Shown one piece after another: positions 36,501-43,931 of a stretch of DNA of 64,000 bases (position 1 is the first letter of the stretch; the number at the start of each line of letters is the position of its first letter). The stretch comes from an uncultured Robinsoniella sp. (GTDB lineage: Bacteria; Bacillota; Clostridia; Lachnospirales; Lachnospiraceae): contig UQGG01000011.1 in the NCBI GenBank assembly GCA_900540475.1, forward strand, positions 1 through 64,000, written 5' to 3'. A program made the position numbers and the translations under genes. Below the pieces are notes generated by a model. The model searched no databases. It was not told where the DNA came from and saw nothing but the letters and a program-made list of their open reading frames with translations.

Positions 36501-37566
36501 GATTACAGAGAATCATGACGAAACGCCGGAAGCAGACCGAAACAGTCTGAAGCTTGCAGTGGCAATGGCCGAAAAATTGGAGCTGGAGCAGCAGGAAAAT
36601 AATTGCTTTACAGCAGATAGCTGGAACAGAGTGCAGGAAGTTCTGGATGCAGCCAGAACAGTATTGGAAAAACCGGAAATAACACAGGCGGAAGCGGACG
36701 AAGCTTTCTTAAATCTGATTACTGCCTGTAACCTTCTGGAGGAAAGCGTGTGGAAAACAGGGCTGAAAGCAGCGATAGAAGGAACGAAGGCCATCCTGGA
36801 AGACGAGGCAGGACTGGCAGTGTATACGCAGGAAAGTATTGAAGCAGTAAAGACAGCACTGGCAGAAGCAGAAAAAATATTTGCAGAGAGCAGTGCGGAC
36901 GCACAGACAGTTAATGATGCCAGCCGTAAACTGATGGATGCAGTTACCGGCTTGATAGTGAAAAATGAAGGTACAAGACTGGATATCCTGATTCAAAAAG
37001 CAAAGGAAATTTTGAAAAACAAAGACCAGTATACGCCTTCCAGTGTGCAGGCGCTGGAACAGGCTTTGCAGGCAGCAGAAGCCGTGGCAGAAAACAGCCA
37101 TGCAGCGGGTGAAGAAATTAGTAGTGCTTATGAGAAGCTGGCAGAGGCAATGACATTACTTGTTAGAAAGGCTGGAAAAGAAGAGCTTAAGAATGCGTTG
37201 GACAAGGCCAATGAAATCCTGAAAAATGAAGGAAAGTATTTGAATGAAAGCATTGCAGGGCTGCAGAAAGTGACAGATGAGGCGCAGGAGGTCTTTGACA
37301 ATGGTGAAGCAGATGGCATTACTGTTGGGGAAGTGCTTAAGAAATTAGTAAACGAAATTCTGAAGTCACGTTTGATGGGAGACGTGGATATGAACGGAAA
37401 AGTAGAAACCGACGACTCCTCAAAGGTATTAAAATCTGTGGCGGAGCTTGAAGAACTTACGGAAGATCAGCGCAAAGTGGCGGATGTTAATGGTGATGGT
37501 AATTCTGACAGTACTGACGCAGCGGCTATTTTACAGTATGCGGCTGAAAAAATTACAGAGTTTTAG
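33595..37566 (+). CDS. Secreted GH95-like enzyme with CBM32-type insert, FIVAR repeats and dockerin
   Basis: ATG 33595 follows AGAGGAAAG; the frame from 33505 would start inside the promoter leader. The 1323-residue protein has a signal peptide nearly the same as that of the gene at 37819 (ending VHAE). The catalytic part (about 36-975) resembles the GH95 beta-sandwich plus (alpha/alpha)6 barrel: GLYGMWVTGDV, then YHLNYN (Asn537, Asn539, the GH95 water-activating Asn pair) and PHEGFF (Glu688, candidate general acid). An F5/8-type-C sugar-binding module is inserted in its N-terminal domain (about 150-285). FIVAR repeats (983-1255) and a dockerin (1261-1323) follow. GH95 members are alpha-L-fucosidases or alpha-L-galactosidases; this branch is divergent, so specificity is open. 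Confidence 0.78.
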   Translation: MKKIGKKITAGVLIGVLTASAPFPAISGMMNVHAEGSAEDKWPIMQEMLKSYGGTWNNPNYTEAINDNMPQTALQGNGDTGIVSYGNAKEKTYLISKGDFRNGGDLVTSAPFHEDDRSIRQIALGGVTISRDLEVNKSLTMDSNVTVKASSVHDEFVPQLAVNGIISSREEAWASKVGEEPRWLEIDLGSEKTIVKYVMYHMGYAREDLQHFNTREYKISISVDGEKWTEADHVADNTNSMTSCIFARPVQARYVRIDFIQGEQNSNDRARIAEFELFESPEDESIFAPEEEGSFLEHQDIAEADLTTNMEIGGVPLKMNNWLSATENTMITSIVSNGDQTVALDAKAWTKADGSDKFVTKSDVSENGNAVWASRSTNNAAKDNPESWKSEAVIQTKILGEKDCNTKKNNDASSSLKFTLEPGERVYLVTTIGGGGQTYDNHDNLQTEEPLAQAQALADQYAAETDIETLRENHEQWWKDYWTKSYIDIGDEEFHRYYYGSLYYMGCAAREDKVAPGLYGMWVTGDVAKYNNDYHLNYNYMAPYYGMYSSNRLEGAYSLTQPIIDYMPKAEAAAKNSLREIKEDYVAGRPDLAGGIDDAVLYPVGITAWGHASWNADNAGKYLTQTLNAPFAASVFISYYNYSYDEEFLLDRAYPFVQKVANFYEKWCEKEVKPDGTYQYNLYDGPHEGFFDKNAGVTIGMVLNVYEFLIQNFDVLKEKAGATDQQLAMWKDMYDHMAPVPVRSYEYGSFKKDVYALAEEGMILRPESASVELEFIHPGERLSFDSDPYMLQLARNTIDAKEISNPDIWLNINNNPKIFTHAIRAGYDPYYIMEKFRASNISNMSENFAIQDGHHGIEKAGGIEFINNMLLQSSDGILKVFPNWTGADAQFYQLREKGAYLVSSQMSQGEVQYIDIVSEAGKSVTIAAPWEKADVIDSEGNAIDLTYGSTKNTGEKTISFSAIQGEEYRITENHDETPEADRNSLKLAVAMAEKLELEQQENNCFTADSWNRVQEVLDAARTVLEKPEITQAEADEAFLNLITACNLLEESVWKTGLKAAIEGTKAILEDEAGLAVYTQESIEAVKTALAEAEKIFAESSADAQTVNDASRKLMDAVTGLIVKNEGTRLDILIQKAKEILKNKDQYTPSSVQALEQALQAAEAVAENSHAAGEEISSAYEKLAEAMTLLVRKAGKEELKNALDKANEILKNEGKYLNESIAGLQKVTDEAQEVFDNGEADGITVGEVLKKLVNEILKSRLMGDVDMNGKVETDDSSKVLKSVAELEELTEDQRKVADVNGDGNSDSTDAAAILQYAAEKITEF

Positions 37567-37581
37567 CTGAAGTATGCTTTC

Positions 37582-37719
37582 GGATTATTTTGATATCCAT
37601 CTTTCTTAAAATAATCCTAAAATTACAAAATAGTACAAGCAGGTCCCCATAAACTCATGATAATTTATTAGATTGTCTTAATATAGTCCTAAAGCTATCC
37701 GTGTCCTTTATGGTAATAT
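37582..37719 (+). promoter_or_regulatory. Shared regulon promoter, copy 4, with distal site
   Basis: TGTCTTAA (37674) and AGTCCTAAA (37685) lie 11 bp apart, and the latter starts 29 bp before -10 TAATAT (37714-37719). A distal AATCCTAAA is at 37613. That distal site overlaps an inverted repeat, GGATTATTTT (37582) with AAAATAATCC (37608), which may also terminate the upstream gene. Confidence 0.65.
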
Positions 37720-37818
37720 ATTGTCAATAGAAGTAATTATTTCTTCGATAACTGTAAAGAGCGCCAGGGAATGAAATTCAGACTCTGATGTCAGAAAATG
37801 AAAAAAGGAAAAGATAAA

Positions 37819-39642
37819 ATGAAAAAAAGTGGAAAAAAGTTTACGGCAGGAATATTAATCGGTGTATTAGCAGCTTCATCTCCATTTTCGGCTTTGTCCG
37901 GGATCATTAATGTGCATGCAGAGAGTAAAGCAGATAATGAGCCACAGACTCAGTCAGAGAGTAAAACAGATAATGAGCCACAGACTAAGGCAGAAAGTAA
38001 TACAGATAATAAGTCACAGACTCAGGCAGAGAGTAAAACTGATAATGAACCACAGACTCAGGCAGAAAGTAAAGCAAATAATGAACCGCTGTCTCAGGAA
38101 ATACAGGAATTCTATGAAGGAGTCCTGATAGGTGAAGAAAATGTTGGAACTTCATTTAATGTAGAAGATGTAGAAAATGTGGAAAAAGCGGAAAATGAAA
38201 ATAAATCTGTAATAGATTTAGACAGCCTGAAGCTTGCGGTAACCGAGACCGGGAAGTTGGAGCAGCAGCAAAAAGATTATAACTGTTTTACAAAGGAAAG
38301 CTGGGACAGGGTACAAAAAGCTCTGGATGAAGCAAGAGCAGTCCTGGAGAAGCCGGAATTAACTCAACAGGAGATTGACAATGCTTTTTTGAATCTGATT
38401 ACGGCATGTGATCTTTTGGAAGACAGTGTACAGAAAACAGGTTTAAAGGCAGCGATTGATGGAGCCAAGGCCATTCTTGCAGACGAGGCACAGCTGTCCG
38501 GGTATACAAGGGAAAGTATTGATGCCGTGAAGGCTGCGCTTGAAGAAGCGGAAATCGTGTTTGCGGATATCAGCGCGGATACTGAGAAGGTTAACCAGGC
38601 AAGCCGGAAGCTGATGGATGCCGTTACCAATATGAAAGAAACGAAAAAGCCGTCGAAGGCAGAACTGAATGCTAAAATTGCGGAAGCAAAGGCAATTAAA
38701 AAGGGCATCTATACGGATGCATCCTTTCATGCTCTGACCCTTGCCATTGCAGCAGCAGAAAAAGTGGCGGCAGATCCAAACGCTTCCCAGGCAGTGATTG
38801 ATGCCCAGGTAAATGCTCTGAAGAATGCAATCAGCAATCTTAAACTAGAAGTACCGCAGCCATCAAAGACCGCATTAAATGCAAAAATTGCCCAGGCAAA
38901 AGCGATTAAGATCGGCAATTATACAAATGCATCCTTTCATGCACTGACGTCAGCTATTGCAGCAGCAGAAAAAGTGGCGGCAGACCCCAAAGCAACCCAG
39001 GCAGCCATCGATGCACAGGTCAATGCGCTTACAAGAGCAATCCAGGGATTAAGGATTGACCCGGACAAAGAAGCAGCAGTGAAAGTGAAAGGGTCTACTG
39101 TTGCTGTAAAGGCAGCAAATCAGGCATCCAGATATATTAAATTAAGCTGGAAAAAGGTCTCCGGAGCGGATGGTTATGTTGTGATGAACAGAACCAGCAA
39201 AGGATGGAAAACGGTGAAAACAATTAAGAAAGACAGTTCCACATCCTATGTATATAAAAAGGCTGATCTTGGAAGAAGATACACATTTGCAGTAAAAGCC
39301 TACAAGAAAGCAGATGGAAAAACAGTCTACAGTAAATATAAAGACGTTTCCATTAAAGCGGTTCCCCAGAGCCCGGTTATAAAAGCAAAAGTATCTAAGG
39401 GAAGAGTCACAGTATCCTGGAAGAAAGTATCCAATGTGGTAACCGGCTACCGTATATACAGGAAGACAGGCAAAACCTGGAGCCGTATCGGAATTACAGA
39501 CCGCACTGACACCAGTTTTAGGGACAAAAAAGTGAAAAAAGGCAAAACTTATACTTACAAGGTACGTGCATATAAGAAATCAGGCGGCAAGAATATCTAT
39601 AGCCGGTATAGTAATGAAATTAAAGTTACCGTAAAAAAATAA
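37819..39642 (+). CDS. Secreted non-catalytic FIVAR-Fn3 protein
   Basis: ATG 37819 follows AAAGG; the ATG at 37798 has no ribosome site. The 607-residue protein has a signal peptide matching its upstream neighbour, then five 12-residue repeats (consensus AESKTDNEPQTQ, about 34-93), a short acidic linker, four FIVAR repeats (about 134-414) and two lysine-rich Fn3-like modules (about 415-510 and 520-607). There is no catalytic domain, dockerin or LPxTG. The low-complexity repeats look like a flexible stalk, and the very basic Fn3 tail could bind cell-wall polymers or an acidic glycan. Sharing promoter and signal peptide with the dockerin-bearing enzymes suggests a structural or adhesive partner for them (inference). 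Confidence 0.75.
   Translation: MKKSGKKFTAGILIGVLAASSPFSALSGIINVHAESKADNEPQTQSESKTDNEPQTKAESNTDNKSQTQAESKTDNEPQTQAESKANNEPLSQEIQEFYEGVLIGEENVGTSFNVEDVENVEKAENENKSVIDLDSLKLAVTETGKLEQQQKDYNCFTKESWDRVQKALDEARAVLEKPELTQQEIDNAFLNLITACDLLEDSVQKTGLKAAIDGAKAILADEAQLSGYTRESIDAVKAALEEAEIVFADISADTEKVNQASRKLMDAVTNMKETKKPSKAELNAKIAEAKAIKKGIYTDASFHALTLAIAAAEKVAADPNASQAVIDAQVNALKNAISNLKLEVPQPSKTALNAKIAQAKAIKIGNYTNASFHALTSAIAAAEKVAADPKATQAAIDAQVNALTRAIQGLRIDPDKEAAVKVKGSTVAVKAANQASRYIKLSWKKVSGADGYVVMNRTSKGWKTVKTIKKDSSTSYVYKKADLGRRYTFAVKAYKKADGKTVYSKYKDVSIKAVPQSPVIKAKVSKGRVTVSWKKVSNVVTGYRIYRKTGKTWSRIGITDRTDTSFRDKKVKKGKTYTYKVRAYKKSGGKNIYSRYSNEIKVTVKK
37918..38097 (+). repeat. Five tandem 36-bp coding repeats
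   Basis: Five 36-bp units starting at 37918 encode AESKxDNEPQTQ-like 12-mers. The third unit is the most diverged in its core (NTDNKSQ). Copy number could vary by slippage. Confidence 0.85.
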
Positions 39643-39692
39643 TTACATCAGAAAATAAATACTTAAACAGGGGAGGATTGCTATTCTGGATC

Positions 39693-39713
39693 GTTTGAAA
39701 ATTGCTTTCAAAC
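39693..39713. promoter_or_regulatory. Possible operator palindrome before the third surface enzyme
   Basis: GTTTGAAA and TTTCAAAC flank a 5-bp centre, 76 bp upstream of the 39789 start. The shared RTCCTAAA element is not visible in this 146-bp gap, so the gene may be read through from 37819 or controlled differently. A GGGGAGG followed by a short hydrophobic frame ending at 39754 lacks a standard start codon. Confidence 0.35.
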
Positions 39714-39788
39714 ACGTTCTGGTATTGGCGGGTCTTTTCCCTGTTTTATTTTAGTAAAAGATGATTACGCTATGGAGGAAGAAAGGTT

Positions 39789-42700
39789 ATGTACAAGTTT
39801 AAGAAAATGATTGCAGGTATAATGTCCATATGCATTGCCACAGCCGGTGTGTCGTTCAGTCCGTCAGCCGCAGCTATGGCGGAAAGTAAAATAGAAACAG
39901 ATTCGGAATGGGAAGTCGTATCCGGGATTTTAGATGATTATACGGGTATCTATACAAAAAATACAACGCTGGGATCACCATGGGATACCGGCTATAGTCC
40001 TGACGGACCCTTAATGGGGAATGGAACGGTATATGCTTTTATGGCGGGTGACCGGAAAACGCAGAATATCTACATATCACATAGTAATATGTGGCAGGAC
40101 CGCACTACCAATGATGGACAGGAATATACAACCTTTGGTGGAATTACAATACAGCAGAGTGATAGCAGCAATACCGGGAAAATGCAGGAATTCCGGTATG
40201 AACAGGATATGAAGAATGCGGAAGTTACAGCAAAGTCCGAACAGGGATTTACAACAAAAAGCTGGCTGTCCGCAAAGGAAAACATCATAGTAACGGATAT
40301 TACGAACATCACCAAAAAGGAACTTCCCATGGAGGTTTCCGCCTGGACTGCCAATGCAAATACGACAGCGGAGGTGGACGCCGATACGATGGTAGTTACA
40401 AAGAAGGGTGTCAGCAAGCCCAAAGACCGGGATAGTGGTACCGGAAAGTGGGAAGGTTGGAATGTCAATATAGCAATGGCATCACAAATCGTAGATGACA
40501 TTGATAAAACAACCCAAAATGTGGATGACAAGAAGAATGTCTCTGCTTTTACGCTTCAGCCCGGACAAACAGTGACGATGGTCTCTGCAGTGGAAGGCGG
40601 AAAAGAAGATGGACAGCAAAATACCCGGGAACAATCCGTGGAAAAAGCACTGGCAAAACTGAATACCAGAACCGATAAGGATTCTTTGTCGGATGCGCTG
40701 CAGGCACATCATGATTATTGGAAAGAATATTGGATGAAATCTTACATAGATATTCAGGATGCTGATGTAGAGAGAATGTACTATGGCATGTTATACCAGC
40801 TGGGGTGTTCGTCCTCAACATCCAGTGAGCATAATGGGGAGATCGCTGCCGGACTATTCCCCTGGACGGCGGCTGACCACCCTGCATGGCAGGGGGATTA
40901 TACAACCAATACGGATTTCCAGAGGCAGATACACCCTCTTGTGCAGGCGAACAGAACAGACGGCATCCGAAACTATCTCAACGTCCTCCATCAATACTGG
41001 CCGGAGGCGCAGAGAAGATCAAGCAGTGTAAAAGATCTGAACTGGATCATCGAAGGAACGCCAAGACAGGAGAAATTCACCTCCGGTATTGAGGGAGGAG
41101 CACTGTTTCCAACCCATATCGGACCCTGGGGTGCGTCAACCGAACAGTACGATGGCAGAGATGATTACTTCAACTCTCCTGCGGATGCCACATCGGTTTT
41201 AATGCCTGTTGTGAAGATGTGGAAATATACACAGGATGAAGATCTGCTAAACGAGCTGTATCCGTTGATGAAATCGGTATCCGTTTTCTGGGAAAACTAT
41301 ATTACCTTAGAGGACGGTAAATACGTAGTATATGGGGCATCTCATGAAAATTTTCCCGGACGAAATCCTATACTGGATGTGGATGCATGCAAATATATGC
41401 TGGAAAATACCATAGAAGCGGCAGAAGCGTTAGAGACAGATTCTGAAAACATAGAAATCTGGCAGGAAATACTGGATCACATCAGCGAAGTGCCCACAAT
41501 GGAATACAGAGGAAAAAATACCATATGCGATGTGGAAGGCCGGACAGAATGGGATACCGGTATGACATTTGCTGAAAATCCGGTAACTATACAATCCGTT
41601 TATTATTTTGACTCCATTGGTATGAGTGCATCTGAAGAAGAAAAAGAAAAATATATCAACTACCTGGACGTGAAAAACGGAATGGGGAACCATCGCCGGC
41701 TGATCAGTGCAACACGGCTGGGATATGATATCCATGAAATAATGGATCAGTTAAAGGCCGGATCAATTAATAAAACACCAAGTGACTGGGACGGCCTTCG
41801 CGGGAATAATACGATAGGTGATATAGGAGGAACCGGCAGACTTGCAATCCTTCAGGATTCATTGCTTCAGAGTAATGAAGGATTTATCAATATTTTTGCC
41901 AACTGGTTTGATGATCAGGAGACCACCTTTAAAAGAATGCGGGCAGAGGGCGGATTTTTAGTGGATGCAGACCAGAATGCATTTGGACAGACTATCTATG
42001 CAAATATTCATAGTGAAAAAGGAAGAACCTGTGCGGTGTTAAATCCATGGACTGGAAAGGAAATGGAAGTATATGAAAATGGCAGCCCAGTTCCGGCAGA
42101 TAAGTCACAGAATGCCTTAGGCACTGTGTATTCCTTTGAAACAAAGCCCGGTGTGGACTACGAATTAAAAGTGGTTGGAGAGCTGGAAGGCTTCCTCCGT
42201 CTGGATACGGAAGAGGCGCAGGTGGGAACAGGTAACATGAAAAAGCTTACTGTATCTACAAATCAGGACTTAGGATCTGTTTCCTTTAGTTCCTCTGATC
42301 CGGAAGTGGCGGTTGTTGGTGTGGATGGAACTGTGGTCGGCTTAAAAGAAGGAACCACAGTCATTACTGCATCTGTAACAGGAACGGAGCTTTCGGCACA
42401 GTGTGCGATAACGGTAATTGGGTACAGTCAGGAAAACGTTGCACCCCTGGGAACTGCTGCGGCTAACAGCCATCATGATAATCTGGTTCCCCAGCGTGCC
42501 ATAAACGGTGACTGGAGTCCGTCATATGAAGGATGGGTCAGTGCGAATGAATCCTGGGAACATGTATCCGACAGGTGGCTGTCTATCGATTTGGGGCAGG
42601 AATACAGGATTGCAAGATGGGTACTGAGACACAATGGACACCGGACGCAGAATACAGAAGATCCAGTGGGTGATCCACAGGATGACGGAAACTGGGGAGA

Positions 42701-43784
42701 CTATTATCTTCAGGTCAGTAAAAATGGAAAAGATGGCTGGGAGACCATAGACTCTAAACAGAACAATGTAAATAATACCACAGACCGAACTTTAGATGAA
42801 ACGGTCACCGGACGGTATTTCCGGATATATATGGAATTTCCCCAGTTTCAGGCAGATAAAGGATGGCCCTGGCCAGACGGATTTGCAAGGCTTCATCAAG
42901 TGGAATTATATACGCCTACAGAAGCCGATCACATCAGCCTGAAGGAAATCCGGAAGCCACAGGATATTACAGTTACGAAAGGGGTGCCCTTTGAGGAGCT
43001 TACACTTCCCCGGGAATTAAAGGTACACCTCAGTAACGGCACCGAAATCAATGCAGGTGTAACCTGGGATAAAGGAGAGTACGACCAGAACGTGGCTGAT
43101 ATTTATACGCTTAAAGGTACATTAAGCCTGCCAGAGGCAATAGCCAATCCGGATAATATAAGTCCTGAAGTACAGGTTCAGGTGAAAGAAGGAGATAAAA
43201 CAGAACGGCTGGATGCCCTGGTTCAGATGGCAGCTGAACTTCTGGAAATGAGAGACCAATATACAGCTTCAAGCGTACAGGACCTGGAAAAAGCCCTGGA
43301 AGAAGCCAAGGCCGCGGCTGAAAACAGCCAGGCATCAGAACAGGAAATAAATGCTGCTTATGAAAGGCTGGCTGAGGCGATGACCGCGCTTGAAAGAAAA
43401 GCAAATAAAACGGAACTGAAAAATGCTTTGGCGCAGGCGAATAAAATTCTGGAAAATGCCGGGAAATATCTGGAAGAAAGTATTGCCGAATTGCAGGTAG
43501 TGACAGATCAGGCACAGGAAGTTTATGACAGGGAAGAAAAGGATAAGACTACAGTAGGGGCAGCGCTTCAGAACCTGGTTAACGAGATTCTGAAGGCACG
43601 CCTTATGGGAGACGTGGATAGAAACGGAACGGTAGATACAGCTGATTCTGCTGAAGTTTTAAAATATGCGGCGGAACTTAGCACCTTTTCCGAGGAGCAA
43701 AGCAAGCTGGCGGATATGGATCAGGATGGTATCGCGGACAGTAAGGACGCAGCTTCTGTATTAAAGCATGCTGCAGAAAAATAG
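39789..43784 (+). CDS. Secreted GH95-like enzyme with Ig-like, CBM32-type, FIVAR and dockerin modules
   Basis: The 1331-residue protein starts after GGAGGAAG and has a signal peptide to about 33. The GH95-like catalytic part (about 38-795) has SHEN (Glu520, candidate general acid), but the Asn pair of GH95 reads Asn374-Thr-Asp376 (TTNTDF), an Asn-to-Asp change. Next come a Big_2 Ig-like module (about 800-877), an F5/8-type-C module at the C-terminal side (about 880-1035), a Big_4-like strand module (about 1050-1135), two FIVAR repeats (1138-1270) and a dockerin (1273-1331; GDVDRNGTVDTAD, ADMDQDGIADSKD). Unlike its two paralogues in this window it has no sugar-binding insert in the N-terminal domain. 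The Asp may change specificity or mechanism. A strong bidirectional terminator follows. Confidence 0.77.
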   Translation: MYKFKKMIAGIMSICIATAGVSFSPSAAAMAESKIETDSEWEVVSGILDDYTGIYTKNTTLGSPWDTGYSPDGPLMGNGTVYAFMAGDRKTQNIYISHSNMWQDRTTNDGQEYTTFGGITIQQSDSSNTGKMQEFRYEQDMKNAEVTAKSEQGFTTKSWLSAKENIIVTDITNITKKELPMEVSAWTANANTTAEVDADTMVVTKKGVSKPKDRDSGTGKWEGWNVNIAMASQIVDDIDKTTQNVDDKKNVSAFTLQPGQTVTMVSAVEGGKEDGQQNTREQSVEKALAKLNTRTDKDSLSDALQAHHDYWKEYWMKSYIDIQDADVERMYYGMLYQLGCSSSTSSEHNGEIAAGLFPWTAADHPAWQGDYTTNTDFQRQIHPLVQANRTDGIRNYLNVLHQYWPEAQRRSSSVKDLNWIIEGTPRQEKFTSGIEGGALFPTHIGPWGASTEQYDGRDDYFNSPADATSVLMPVVKMWKYTQDEDLLNELYPLMKSVSVFWENYITLEDGKYVVYGASHENFPGRNPILDVDACKYMLENTIEAAEALETDSENIEIWQEILDHISEVPTMEYRGKNTICDVEGRTEWDTGMTFAENPVTIQSVYYFDSIGMSASEEEKEKYINYLDVKNGMGNHRRLISATRLGYDIHEIMDQLKAGSINKTPSDWDGLRGNNTIGDIGGTGRLAILQDSLLQSNEGFINIFANWFDDQETTFKRMRAEGGFLVDADQNAFGQTIYANIHSEKGRTCAVLNPWTGKEMEVYENGSPVPADKSQNALGTVYSFETKPGVDYELKVVGELEGFLRLDTEEAQVGTGNMKKLTVSTNQDLGSVSFSSSDPEVAVVGVDGTVVGLKEGTTVITASVTGTELSAQCAITVIGYSQENVAPLGTAAANSHHDNLVPQRAINGDWSPSYEGWVSANESWEHVSDRWLSIDLGQEYRIARWVLRHNGHRTQNTEDPVGDPQDDGNWGDYYLQVSKNGKDGWETIDSKQNNVNNTTDRTLDETVTGRYFRIYMEFPQFQADKGWPWPDGFARLHQVELYTPTEADHISLKEIRKPQDITVTKGVPFEELTLPRELKVHLSNGTEINAGVTWDKGEYDQNVADIYTLKGTLSLPEAIANPDNISPEVQVQVKEGDKTERLDALVQMAAELLEMRDQYTASSVQDLEKALEEAKAAAENSQASEQEINAAYERLAEAMTALERKANKTELKNALAQANKILENAGKYLEESIAELQVVTDQAQEVYDREEKDKTTVGAALQNLVNEILKARLMGDVDRNGTVDTADSAEVLKYAAELSTFSEEQSKLADMDQDGIADSKDAASVLKHAAEK

Positions 43785-43834
43785 AAATTTATAAAGCAAA
43801 TGGATGCAGTCCCTAATTATGGGATCATTACTAC

Positions 43835-43882
43835 AAAATCAGCAGGCACAGTGGCAAACGCCAACTGCACCTGCTGATTTTT
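43835..43882. terminator. Bidirectional terminator between convergent genes
   Basis: AAAATCAGCAGG (43835) pairs with CCTGCTGATTTT (from 43870), with an inner CAGT/ACTG stem. A and T runs on both sides suit both the 39789 gene and the convergent yesN-type gene. Confidence 0.88.
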
Positions 43883-43931
43883 CGTTCAACATAGTACAAT
43901 GCAAAATAGCATCCTGCTAATATCATTTTAC

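Noticed and set aside
37918..38097. Tandem 36-bp repeats as a CRISPR array
   Set aside because: The units are directly adjacent with no spacers and lie in frame inside a secreted protein gene.
39660..39754. Short leader peptide before the 39789 gene
   Set aside because: A GGGGAGG and a hydrophobic frame exist, but no ATG, GTG or TTG sits at the right spacing in that frame.
29527..43784. A classical cellulosome for cellulose
   Set aside because: No cellulase, xylanase or carbohydrate scaffoldin is present; the cores (GH95-like, phosphatase-like, GH36) point to other glycans.
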